From assembly GCA_037355855.1 (NCBI GenBank), contig CM074759.1, positions 3,844,001 to 3,908,000 on the forward strand: a stretch of 64,000 nucleotides of DNA, in the 5' to 3' direction. Each line of letters starts with the position of its first letter. Positions within the stretch are counted from its first letter, which is position 1. This document shows, piece by piece, positions 54,023-64,000 of this stretch. A program made the position numbers and the translations under genes. The notes below the pieces were generated by a model that saw nothing but the letters and a program-made list of their open reading frames with translations, was not told where the DNA came from and searched no databases. Origin of the DNA: Pseudo-nitzschia pungens (Eukaryota; Bacillariophyta; Bacillariophyceae; Bacillariales; Bacillariaceae).

Positions 54023-54446
54023 CACTCTACAGTAGAATTAGTTGGAGTGATACGGAATAGAGGTATTTTGAAGATGAATTGTTAATAAATTGGTGTGATT
54101 AAAGAAAATTGTGAATGGTTTCTTGAGTATGGAATGAATGAGCGATCGAACAATAATATTGTTCATCGGGCATAATATCAATAATCAGCAAGTCACAGGA
54201 ATCTTTGTATATCTTGATATTTTTGAGTATCCAATTAGTATTGGATTGTATGTGTATATATACTGAACATACATACATGAATATCACATATATTGGAGTA
54301 CATGCGGGATTCAATAATCATTTACTTCCTCTGTTCCGAAATAACTGAACGTCTACCGTAGAAATAAGTAGAAAATGTACCACGAAAATGAAAACTTCAA
54401 AATAAATTAACAGGAATGCGTACACGATGGCTATTCAGTGCTATGG

Positions 54447-56045
54447 CTAATTTTCGCTACTAGTACGAGCATTACTAGTACTAGTTGCACTAGTATTGCT
54501 AGCAGCAGTGTTGCGGCGATTGGTAGCACCACGAGCACTAGTACTAGTACTACGGCGATTGTTACTAGTACTACTAGCAGCAGCAGCTTGACGCAGGATC
54601 TCACGCCCCTTAGCAATATTAGCTGGGTTGCAAGCAATAGAAATAGGGAGTCTACCCTCTCTGCGCAGACAATCCTTTCCCATATGACGGAGCTTGTAGG
54701 TGTTGTCGCCACCAACCGACAAAGAATCTTCCAAGCAACACTGCAACAACAAGAGCACATCGTTCAATGTTTTGCGGTCAGTCTTCTGAAATGCAGTTTC
54801 AACAGTCCTGATAAGACCATCAATGTCACGAGGTGTATGCTCCTTGTACTGCAAGTTCTGGATGGAGGTGAAGAAGCCCAAGTCGAGCACATTGAAATCA
54901 GGACTATTGGGCGGCTGAGGCTTAACAGAAATGTTCCAACCGTCAGCCAAAGCTTTCTCACGGACAGCAGCCCTAATACTTGCATGGTGAGGCTTGGTGT
55001 TGTCTTCTTGGAGGATAATAGGCTCGTTCTGGTTAGGCCATTTGTCATAGATTGCTGGAAAGACCTTCTCGAGCAACATCCGTTTGTACTCAGCAGAGTC
55101 AACATTCTCGTTCTTTGTGACCATGGTGCCATGAGGACGGTTGCTAGAGTTCCGCTGAGCAGGCTCTCTGCAGACAAAAGCCCAGTTTCCAATCTTCCCA
55201 TCGAACCACGAATTGGCGTGATGGTTGTACCTCGGGCGAGCCACGGCACAAAGGAACATAACCTTCGTTCAGAACCGTTTCGACTTGCATTTCGACACAG
55301 GATCCGCCTCGTCAGGTAGTAGGTATGTCCCCTGTGTCAATCTCTTCAAGAAATACCATTTTTTGTCTAGGTGGACCGTATTGTAGAAGGGATCAAAGTT
55401 CCCAGCTTCGTCAATGTGCGAGAGGGCAAATTGGACTCGCTCAAGCTTGTTGGCTTCCGTCAGAACTGGCTTCACTGTCCCAGTGAACCTCCGCAACTTT
55501 CCCTTCCCAAGGAGATGGAACAAGGTGGTCTTGGGAATACCAGTAGCCTCAGCTAGACTCCACAAGTCACCTCGTCTGTTGATGGGGACAGACCTGATCC
55601 GTTCCAGCACGTCCAAGGCTCGGGCCCTTCTCCCGGAGTTGCTCCTGTTGTTGGACACATCACCCCCAGGCTCCTCTTCAGATCTGGTCTCCAGGTAGTG
55701 TTTCCAGATCCTTCTGCAAGTGACAAGGGACACGTTGTAGGCATCAGCAGCAAGCCTGGTAGCCTTCCTGTTCAGCTTACCCGGTGACGCCGGTGCTTGG
55801 TTCTGTACCAGGATCAGCAGCACGGCAAGTTGCTCGCTGTTCGTTAGGTTCCGGTTGGTTCTTCTTCACGAGCTACCCTCCGCGTTGTCCGGAGTACCAC
55901 TGGATGCAACCAATCCACCACTTGTACCACCGGAAGTATTGGAAGTGGAAGCGTCCGTGGTACTCTCATCAGAACCGGATCCACTTGTATCCAGGGACAC
56001 ATCCATCTCAGTATCAGACGTGTCTGGATCGGACAGATCCGACAT
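54447..56045 (-). pseudogene. Mariner-2 transposase (Tc1/mariner, DDE/D), two in-frame stops
   Basis: ATG at 56045 starts a 532-codon frame that stays in register to 54447. A Ser/Thr/Asp-rich leader (about 60 residues) ends at a TGA within SS*RRTN. Next are the helix-turn-helix DNA-binding domains (NRKATRLAADAYNVSLVTC, RRGDLWSLAEATGIPKTTLF) and the catalytic core: HLDKKWYFL (first Asp), a TGA after KSKRF, MFLCAVARPRY, ILQEDNTKPHHAS (second Asp) and NSPDFNVLDLGFFTSIQ (third acidic position). The C-terminal tail is Ser/Thr/Asn-rich. Both stops could come from CGA by C-to-T change. Stop codons make a full enzyme unlikely. Length without stops is normal for the stramenopile members. Confidence 0.88.
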
Positions 56046-56099
56046 TTTGTCCTCAAGGGCCGTGCGCTGGAATGCAAGCAGTAGGGTTTCTAGTCCAGT

Positions 56100-56660
56100 T
56101 GTAAATCACATTGTTGTAGATTGTTGTTTGTTGTAGATTCTTGTTATCCAGAGTAGTAGGATCTGCAAAATAATGAGAGGGGAAAAGGTGGTTGATTGTT
56201 GACATCCGATTGTTGCTGTTGTTGCTGCTGTTGTTGTTGCCTTACCTGCTGGTGTTGTTGCCTTGCTTGCTGGCGCCTGATAGCCCCTGCTAGTCCGTGC
56301 CATGTTTTCTCAAGCTTGGGGTGTGTACAGCAATACCAAGTTGTACAGGTCGGGCCTGGCGTCGATGGAAAGGAGGTGGATCAAACGCGCCACTTTTTTT
56401 GTTGCTGATTGATCGATTGTTGGTCGATAGATCGTGTTGTTGCTGCTGTTGTTGCCTGGCCTGCTGGCGCCTGCTAGTCCGTGCCATGTTTTCCCAAGCT
56501 TGGGGTGTGTACAACAATACCAAGTTGTACAGATGGGGCCTGGCGTCAATGGAAAGGAGACGTTCTTCTTTGCCGATTGTCGTCGTTTGTGTTCGTATCA
56601 TGTCTGCGCCATGTTTTGGCGTCACCCTTCCCAGTTGATTGTTGTGTAGAGTATCGCGCA
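56100..56660. repeat. Duplicated 5' region of the mariner-2 transposase gene
   Basis: A stretch of about 120 bp (CTGGCGCCTG...AGTCCGTGCCATGTTTTC, GTGTACAGCAATACC, GCCTGGCGTCGATGGAAAGG) occurs at 56268-56390 and again at 56463-56570. Each is preceded by GTTGTTGCTGCTGTTGTTG-type runs. Probably untranslated leader. Confidence 0.7.
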
Positions 56661-57132
56661 AAACGCCTTCCCAGTACTGTGTGTACCTACTCTCTGTTAC
56701 GTTGTCCTTGCCATTGTTCCCAACGCAGATGGTCGAAGCCGAGGAAGTGGCCGTGGCATGTCAATTGTCAATGTGAGTTGCCAATTCCCGCCGTTCAACG
56801 TTGGATAAGATTTCAGGGACCGCACTGGCATCCATAACTGGTAGGATTCCTACGTACCAAACCTGTGCAGTCCCAGCCATCCTTCTCAACGGAGAAGAGT
56901 TCGACGTGGCAACGACAGAAGAAGTACAGAGGTGCAACTGCAACTGCAACAACAACAACGAGAACAAAGAATGAATGGAATCGACGAAAAAGAGGTGCAC
57001 ATGAACCGTAGAGAGAAAAGCACGTGTTAATGCACGGTGTTTTTTTTACTGTGTAGAAACACACACAAAAAAAAGTTGATGGAATGCGCAATCGAAAAAA
57101 AAAACTGGCAAAAACTCCATTTTTAGCGTACG

Positions 57133-57405
57133 TTGGATCCCCTGTGGACCAAAACAATGCAAATGGGACACCCCCACCCGGGCTATAAAATGGGTCTCTT
57201 TGGAACAGAAGTGAAGGTACAAGAACTCTCTTCTTGTTTCTATCACCTATTGCTAGACAAAAGTTTAGTGTCTCAGCTTTCCAAAGAACCTTCCCCGAGG
57301 TTCAAATGCCAGGTGGAAGCCTTTCATGCGGTGAAATCACATTTGCAGGGCGGGACAGTCCCTGTTCAAGTCCCAATGAAAGGTAGATCAAGACCACTGA
57401 TCTAA
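57133..57405 (+). other. Short plus-strand ORF at the mariner-2 right end with a TATA-like box
   Basis: A 90-codon frame with TATAAAA at 57184. Sequence from MGLFGTEVKVQELSSCFYHL onward looks protein-like but matches nothing I know. Doubtful. Confidence 0.25.
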
Positions 57406-57577
57406 CTAGTGTCTAACCAGGCATAAGGACGTAGTTGAGGAGAGTTCTGTTCAAAAATAATGGTTGAAATTGGTTGAAAATTGATCAAAAGTCAACCTTG
57501 TATGTGCTAGGTGGTCAGTTATTTTGGAACAGAGGAAGTAGAAGCCTTTTGTAGTAAGGCTACGCCAGCATGCTACA

Positions 57578-58672
57578 TAGTTCCCCAATGATTAGGTGGA
57601 GTTCGTATGTGGTTCAATAGGAGAGGTTCGGAGTTGAGTATTACTATAATATGTAGATTGAACCGGGATTGAAGAAGGTTCTTTGTGATACTGAAGAAAT
57701 GAAAGATTTGTTTCTTGTTCTTGAGAAGGGTCATAAGGACATGCTAAAAATAGCAAAAAGAGTCAAAGAAAATTCTTTTCCTCCCCCAACTGTGATGGGT
57801 CTCCGTTAGGTAGTGGAGCTGATTCTGAATTCAATTGATTTGAAATTGATTGCTCTGTAGGCATAAAAACATCTCCTGTTGATAGGAGTTAAGGTAGGTG
57901 AAAAGCCAAGCATTGGATGTGTTATTCTTCTTGTTGTGTTGGCTGTGATTGTATGTTAAAGCAGAGAGAGGACGCATTGTTAGTTAAATATTGAATTGCA
58001 TTCACGATTTGCCGTATACTTTGTCCGGTCTTTTGTTTGGGTGTATTTGCAGCAGTCTACTGGAGTTTCAAATGTTGTAACTCCAGAGCACCTCTGTGGG
58101 TTTTGAAGATGATTTTCGTGGGATTGTTCTATTATTTTTGGAGCTCCCTGTGGACTATTTGTTTGTCCGGAACAAGGTTGGCCTTGTTATTGCTGCTGTA
58201 CCCTATTTTTTTGTTTTGTGTCTGTACCCTTATCGATATCGATATATGGTCGATTCGATTGTTTGATTCATTTGGCACAAGCGTCTGTACTCTTGCAATT
58301 AGTTTGCGTCCGAACCGATCTGCGTCCAGATCTTTTATTGCTTTTATATTTGATTCTTTTGTCTTTTGTTTTGCCATAATTGAATCTTTATTTTATCGGT
58401 TGATTGTTGCCGTCACTTTTGGATCGGACTGAGCACTTTGTATTAGTTCGAACATTTTGTGTTGCAACAGAGCTCATCTCTGTAGGTTCCTTCCCCTTTT
58501 TGGGAGTTCTCCTCCATCCGTCTTCCCAGACAGCAGTGCTTTACTGGCATTCAGGTCCAGTGGAGCCAAAGGCACAGTGCTGGATATCATGATCCGTATG
58601 TGGCTATGGTTGCCATGTAAGACTGCCATCGAAGTTCCTCTCGACGCGGCCTCCAAATTCCATGCAATAGGA
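57578..58672 (-). other. Non-coding internal region of gag-only element copy 2
   Basis: Reverse of the 3' internal region of copy 1, including the GATATCGATAT patch near 58235. Long plus-strand frames here are antisense artefacts. Confidence 0.6.
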
Positions 58673-58953
58673 TTATATTGCTTGCCTGATATGGGCTTGG
58701 AAGGATTCATTGGTGGAAGCAGTGCTTCCAGTGTCATTGCTAGGAGCCAAAGCAGTGCTGTTGTTGCTGCTATTGCTCTTATTTCTCTTGGAATATTTAT
58801 TTCTTGGGCATTCAGACCAATCCTGGAATTCTGCAAGGATTATTGTACTTGCGCTTGCTGGTATTGTTATTGCTTGTTTCTTCTTCTTCTTCTTCTTCTT
58901 CTTCAGATTCAGATTCAGCGTTGGTGTCACTGTCCAAATTAGAGTTTGAATGA
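58673..58953 (-). pseudogene. Gag C-terminal fragment of gag-only element copy 2
   Basis: Matches the end of the Gag at 5973-7097: an acidic Glu/Lys stretch (AAG/GAA runs), DWSECPRN, NKSNSSNNS, GSTAS.NESFQAH, then an early stop at 58673. The upstream part is cut off by the LINE. The zinc-knuckle region is degraded. Confidence 0.7.
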
Positions 58954-61900
58954 GAGCTATAAATAATAATAATAATATACGTATTTAAATAACTTTAATC
59001 ACCAAAGGTGATACTAAATTACTCACTCTGTAACCAGACTTTAATGTCGCCTTCATCGGAGAGTCAGGACCCCAAGTGGTAGAACGACAAATTTTTCAAA
59101 CAAACATTGAACATCAGACAGGGAAAGGAACAAAACAAGTCCCACAAAATAGGGACTTGAGAGAAAGTGAGATGGGAAGGAAGATAGTGGGAGAAGACCC
59201 AATATCAAAAGGGAAGGGACATGATGAGAAGCAGGAACAGAAGACAAAAACCAGGGTACAAAGTGGAATCAACCCTAAGATCCAGTAAGCCAGGCTCGTA
59301 GGAGAGCAGCCTCTCGTTGGTATGGCTGCACTGGGGGGGCAGGTGCTGCATACTGCTTCCTGGCAAGGTGGATGGTAGCAAGCCATTGCCGCTTTGCAGT
59401 CAGGGTGTAACCTTGTAGGACTTGGAAAGGGGTTTGTAAAAGGGAGTGTGACTGGGGAAGTGCACCAGCTGCACCAATGGCCAATTCAGAGGAAATGGAA
59501 GCATCAAGAGATTGGTGTTGTTCAGCAGCAAGGGTTCCCCCAGGACCATGGAGCCGTTCATTCCGATAAGTCCAAAGATCCCAGGAGGTGAGAAAGAACT
59601 GATGGATGATAGCTGTAGCCCAACGTCTGGGGGAGCGCTTGCTTCCAATGTGGGAGTAGTAGTCAGCCTGGATTTGATACCAGAGAGGAGACCACCTACC
59701 AAGGAGCCAGTTGTGCCAACCAATATGCCTCTGTGCCCTGACAGCAGAAGCAATTGCAAGGGAGTAAGATGATGGATAAATGTTCTGGCCCTTCCGAACT
59801 CTGGTGAGGAAGATCCACAATGGCAGCAACCAAGGATGGATCAGTCTGCTCAACTTCAAGCCTTTTCTGCAGGGGTCCCTTGAAGGCAGACACACTATGC
59901 TGTACTGCCCCAGTGTCCTTGCAGGAGAGCACATGAGACACCTTCTCGTTGTCTGCATCACACAATGGGCACCTGGAGTGATCCTGATACTGGTAGTGAA
60001 GGAGTTGGTTGCCAACACCAATGCATCCAGAAGCAAATTTGACAAACCACCATTGCATGCCAGGAGGTAGATGCTTAAAGGCAGACAGATGGGCACACCA
60101 ATGGATGGAACTCAAAACAGGTTGTGGAATAGGAATATCATGGTGGGTCTGCCAGTATTTAAGAAGAGGAGGACCCGAAATGGCAACATGCAAAGCATTC
60201 TGATCAAACCTTGAACACTTGCATCCATTGAGAGAAAATGCCCAAGGCTCAAACACAAGTCTGGGATAGTGATAGGCAGAAGCTCTGTGGACAGAGAGAA
60301 AGGCCTTGGCCATGCTGTCAACCTGATGATTGCGAAGGGCCCACCAATCAAGAAAGAATCCAGCTTGATGTCCTTGAACCCACTGAAAGTGCACAGAGAT
60401 TGGCAGGGCAGAAATCATGTTTCTGATGACATAAACATAATCAAAAGACTTCTGGGAAATAACCAATGGCCAAGATCCCTGAGCCTGTTTGAGAGCTGTG
60501 TCACCATCCAGAGCAATGGTGATAGAGCCAGAAGCAATATCAAAAAGACTCACCAGAGCAGTGCAACAGGTGAGAACTCCAATGATACCTGCCAGTTCAC
60601 TCCTATAGGATGACTGATCCTCAGGGGATCCACTGACAAAATTACAGCCAGTGAGGAAGAAAGAAGCAGACTTGGTGGAGGTATTGGGTGACAGAATGAA
60701 AGCGGAAGTTCCTCTGAGAAGGTCCGGATCAAATGAACCATCACAGACAGCGCTGGCAGTACCACTCTGAATAGCATCAACAAGGTGCTGACAGCCAGCC
60801 TGTGGTAGGGAATATTTGTGGAGAAGTACCCTTGGAGACGCACAGAGTGCATCAAAGGCATCTACTGGGGAGTCTGGAAGAGAATCAAATGGATTGTACT
60901 CCAGAGGATCCATGTCAGGAGGCTCAGAAACAAAGGCTGAGGACCCAACCACGCGTACAACTTGGCCGCAAATAACAGGGCAGACAAGCTCAATAGCACA
61001 TGTTGGTTTGTCAGAAAAGATTTCAGAAGTGACCCTGTATCTGCCCCTGCCCTGGGAGGTGCTCACATTCCAGCCAGTAGAAGTTTTGGAGAATATTCTG
61101 TTGGTGGATAAAGACAAAAACCAAGGCCAAAGAGAAGCTGTCTGGGGAGAGAGCCAATGACCAAGGTGAAAAGAAGGAGCCAGTGCCCTGGCTGCAGGGG
61201 GTGGACAGGGGGGAAGAAAACAGGTCTGAAGCGCCTTGACCCAGATGCGCTGAGCTGCTGGAGGCCAAGATGGAGGACATCTAGGCCAGTCAAGATGATC
61301 CCTCAAGTGATTGGAGGATGTCAGCTGGAAAGCCATGGGGGTAAGCCTTGTCCCATCTGGAGTACAAATATCAGCAAGGGAAATAGCCTTGAGGAAAATT
61401 CGAATGTGATTCAAGAGGGACAAGTCAGCACCTCTGAAGCCAGCATTGACAAAGGCGTGCATGAGATAACAGTCATTGGAACGTAGCAGAGGGAAGATCT
61501 GGGAAGTCTTCAACCAAGCTCACAGGGTGAACAGAGAAGAATTTCCACACATGTTTGTACCAGCAAGGAGTGACGTATGAAGCAAAAGGATGATAGGGTG
61601 TGACACCAAGATGAAGAGGAAATCCAAGTTCAAGCCGGAGAGCCTCAGCAGTTAGCCTGAGAATCCTACCAGTTTGCGAGGACCTGACAGATTCCTGAAA
61701 GAGAGTGGCAATATGGCTAAACTCTTGGAGGAGGTATGGATGGATGAAACCAAAGCCTTGATAGAGGGAAGGACCATAGAATACATGTCTAGGAAATGTC
61801 CGGGACATCCCTGCTTTGTTCAGCACAGGAACAAGAGCTGGGTGAATAATCTTAGTCCAGGTGGCCTCATCAAGTTGCGTGACAGGCATGGGGTATTCAA

Positions 61901-64000
61901 CAGACTTCATGAACGAATACTTGAAGGTGTAGAGGGAGGCTCTCTTCTCACACTTGGAAGCCTTGAGTTGAGAGCCAAAAGACTGAGACTGGGTCTTCAT
62001 GTGAGCAATCTGTGCTTCCTCATTGCCATCCATGGAGATAAAAACCCCAAGGGTCTTGTCAGCATGGTCAACTTCAAACCGATCCAGGGTAGCTCGATTG
62101 CCATTTTTGTCAGCAACAGAGAAGTCACCAGGCATGTCAGCAATTGAGCGATAGTCCCAACCGGATCGATTCCATTTGAAATCAATCAAATAACAGAAGG
62201 ATTTGGCAGGTTCAATAGCACCACCAGTGGCAATAATCCCACCAGCCCATCTGTCAAGAGCTTCCTGAAAATCAACAGCTAATTCCTCACCAGATGTTGA
62301 GGAATCAGAGCCAGCAGAAAACAAATCTGTGTCATCCACAAAGGCAAAACCCACAAGTGAAACCAGCTGCAAGGACAGGGAAGTGACAAGGTGGACACCA
62401 TGCCCAGCCTGTTGCATCATCCGGAAGACAATTGTAGAAACCAAAGCCCAGAGAGTGGGACCAATACCATTGCCTTGGCCACAACCACTGAGAGGAACAG
62501 GTTCATCACCATACACAGGGCCTGACCGACCAAAACCAGTTTTGATGTGGTGCTTGGCATGTTGCAGAGTAGACAGAAGAACTTCACACACATGTGCAGG
62601 AACCCCAAAGCTCTGGAGAGTGAGACCGGCAATGGGATGGGAGATCCTATCATAACAGCCCTTGGCATCATTCATAGCAACAGCCCCAGATCTGCGCTTC
62701 TGCCACAACACATCACATTTGAGCTTCTTGTTCAGGCAGGTGTTGATGGCCTTGTGGTGTTTCCTGCTACCATGTTGATCAACAGCCACTGCATTGGCAA
62801 GTTCAGCATAGGCAAGAATGCGTCTGCCAATCATCTTATTGTTGATTTGGAACTCAGGAGACATCAACTGAATAAGCCTCATCTTATCCACTCTATATTC
62901 ACCAGGTTTCTTGAAGATCTCAACATCAGTGATGACCTGCCAAGCAGAAGGAGAGAAACCAACAATCAATGGGACTGATCTCAGGAGAGTGTCAAACTTG
63001 TTCAGCTGGGGATCAAGGGCAAAAGCCTTGTGGTGTGCAAAACTCAAACAAGAAGGTTCACTGGCTGTGCGTTCCCTCTGGCATTTCCAGGCAGCAGCAT
63101 TGTCAGCTGGACACACTGAATAGTCAAAGGGAGGCAAACTCAGGATAGAGTCAGGGACTTTGAGACAAGATAGAAATTCAGAAAGGTATTTGTCAGTGGC
63201 AGGAGGAGGATTATATGTGCCATCAAGAATGTGAGGAGCAGCATGGGCAGTGCCTAGGTATCCAAAATCTTGAATGAAGGAGGGATTCATGGAAGGAGTG
63301 CCAAGACACTGCTGTTGACGCCTGACATTGGATTCAGCCATAGCTGGTACCATAGTAGACTGAGACTCCAAGACCTGTTCAACACCATCATGGCCAACTG
63401 CAATAGCCCTCAAGACAGCTGACTTGTTGACACGACCCCGAATAGACCGAGCAGCGAGGCCAAGCTCTCGTTGAAGCCGTTCCCTGCGCATCCTGGCACG
63501 GATCTGGGAAGCACTCTGGTTGTGAGGCTTGCCTTCAGCAAGAAGTGCATCCACCAGGCCTTGATTGAAGGATTCTCTCCATGAGGGGGCCAACTTCTTC
63601 ACTTCCCGGTATTGCCTGTAAGCTTGTTTCAGATGGAGGAGAGCACTGGAAAGGTCACTGTGTTCTCCTTTGTAGAGAGAAAGCTTGCAGGCCAACCTTT
63701 TCAAAACAGTATGACTGGTGGACACACCCTGTCTCAACTTAACAACACGCCTCCAAAAGTCAATTGTATCACGATAGACTTGCAGCGGGGGTGACCATGG
63801 AACCAAACCAGCTCTAGTGTGGCAGAGGTTTTGTTCAACAGAGAGCCTGAGAGAGGTGGAGGTTTCATGGAGGACTTCATATGTGGTGATGAGATCAGCG
63901 CGCACAGAAATATCCCCAGACTGAAACTTAGCCAGTAGGTGCTCCAGCTTAGCTTGGAGAGAAAACACTCCAGCCTTGAGAAAGCTGTGCCTCACACGCT
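58954..64000 (-). mobile_element. Long LINE (LINE-C), 5' end beyond the window
   Basis: Minus orientation. The 3' end is at about 58954-58980 (AATAATAATAATAATATACG tail, then the shared 3' UTR), inserted into gag-only copy 2. Very similar to LINE-A over its length, and at least 1.3 kb longer at the 5' side. The flanking duplicate cannot be checked because the other side is outside. Confidence 0.9.
59275..63995 (-). pseudogene. LINE-C polyprotein (reverse transcriptase + RNase H), two frameshifts, partial 5'
   Basis: Three frames are needed: 63995-61473, 61513-59696 and 60096-59275. Breaks lie near 61500 and near 59810, where one extra base is seen against LINE-A (GGAAGATCC for GGAGATCC). The N-terminal 400 residues form a helical region (ARMRRERLQRELGLAARSIRG) before the polymerase: QHGSRKHHKAINT, NDAKGCYDR (motif A), GCGQGNGIGP (motif B) and FVDDTDLF (motif C). 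Then RNase H (CDGSFDPD, YRSELAG, ALDGDTA, HQVDSMAK) and CPLCDADNEKVSHVLSC. I see no endonuclease in the visible part; it would be to the right. Frameshifts suggest a dead copy, or errors in sequence. Confidence 0.88.

Larger units (their letters stand above)
54325..57538. mobile_element. Mariner-like DNA transposon (mariner-2), 3.2 kb
   Basis: Ends CTTCCTCTGTTCCGAAATAA and, inverted, CTTCCTCTGTTCCAAAATAA, the end type known from Stowaway and stramenopile mariner elements. TA duplicates lie at 54323-54324 and 57539-57540. It carries a minus-strand transposase gene and inserted into the LTR of the gag-only copy 2. Confidence 0.92.
54012..58953 (-). mobile_element. Gag-only LTR retrotransposon, copy 2, split by mariner-2 and by a LINE
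   Basis: Minus orientation. The LTR (TGTTATC...GCTACA) occupies 54012-54324 and 57539-57577, with mariner-2 between. The internal region runs from 57578 to 58953 and aligns in reverse to 7050-8297 of copy 1 (blocks near CATAGTTCCCCAATGATTAG, ATCGATATCGATAT, GGAGCTCC). The LINE starting at 58954 cuts it within gag. It is considerably more diverged than copy 1. Confidence 0.82.

Noticed and set aside
54438..55319. 293-codon plus-strand frame
   Set aside because: Antisense to the mariner-2 transposase, which has recognisable catalytic motifs.

Overview
The window reads as nuclear DNA of a eukaryotic microalga, most likely a diatom. Two host genes have short GT-AG introns (103 and 152 bp), one encodes a cyclin of the kind expanded in diatoms, and the Copia, mariner and LINE proteins have a stramenopile character. 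The species call is inference. I found no rRNA, tRNA or prokaryotic operon structure. Apart from two small gene islands, almost everything is transposable-element DNA, much of it nested.

Layout, left to right. (1) 1-2319: minus-strand Copia gag remnant split by a LINE 3' fragment (909-1810; target duplication ACTACCAAGTCC). (2) 2321-16116: a mariner-like element with a broken transposase (2628-3809) and a convergent, interrupted second gene encoding a Cys-rich protein (4717-15152, minus). Inside it lie a gag-only LTR retrotransposon (5388-8603), a foldback element (9355-10995), a 5'-truncated LINE (11099-14846) and hairpin MITEs (15672-16116). (3) 16119-18265: island with COQ6. (4) 18274-36082: a 17.8-kb hAT element with a perfect 8-bp target duplication, an intact 800-aa transposase and three tandem arrays of 181-192 bp. 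A Copia element (25451-34609) and a TIR element (about 35185-35790) are nested in its right arm. (5) 36186-45124: a Harbinger-like element with a 3-bp target duplication, a frameshifted transposase and three further genes. (6) 45125-47486: island with the cyclin gene. (7) 47487-50801: nest of non-coding foldback elements. (8) 50802-54011: Copia LTR remnant, LINE 3' end, 150-bp tandem repeats. (9) 54012-64000: a second copy of the gag-only LTR element, interrupted by a mariner element (54325-57538) inside its LTR and by a long minus-strand LINE that runs off the window end.

Functionally, COQ6 is a mitochondrial ubiquinone-biosynthesis hydroxylase and the cyclin is a cell-cycle regulator; I see no link between them. 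The proteins most likely still functional in the mobile fraction are the hAT transposase, the gag of the small LTR element and Harbinger gene A. The 1146-aa LINE frame is open but lacks its N-terminus. Most other element genes carry in-frame stops, several of the CGA-to-TGA kind. Target-site duplications allow the insertion order to be reconstructed at many points.
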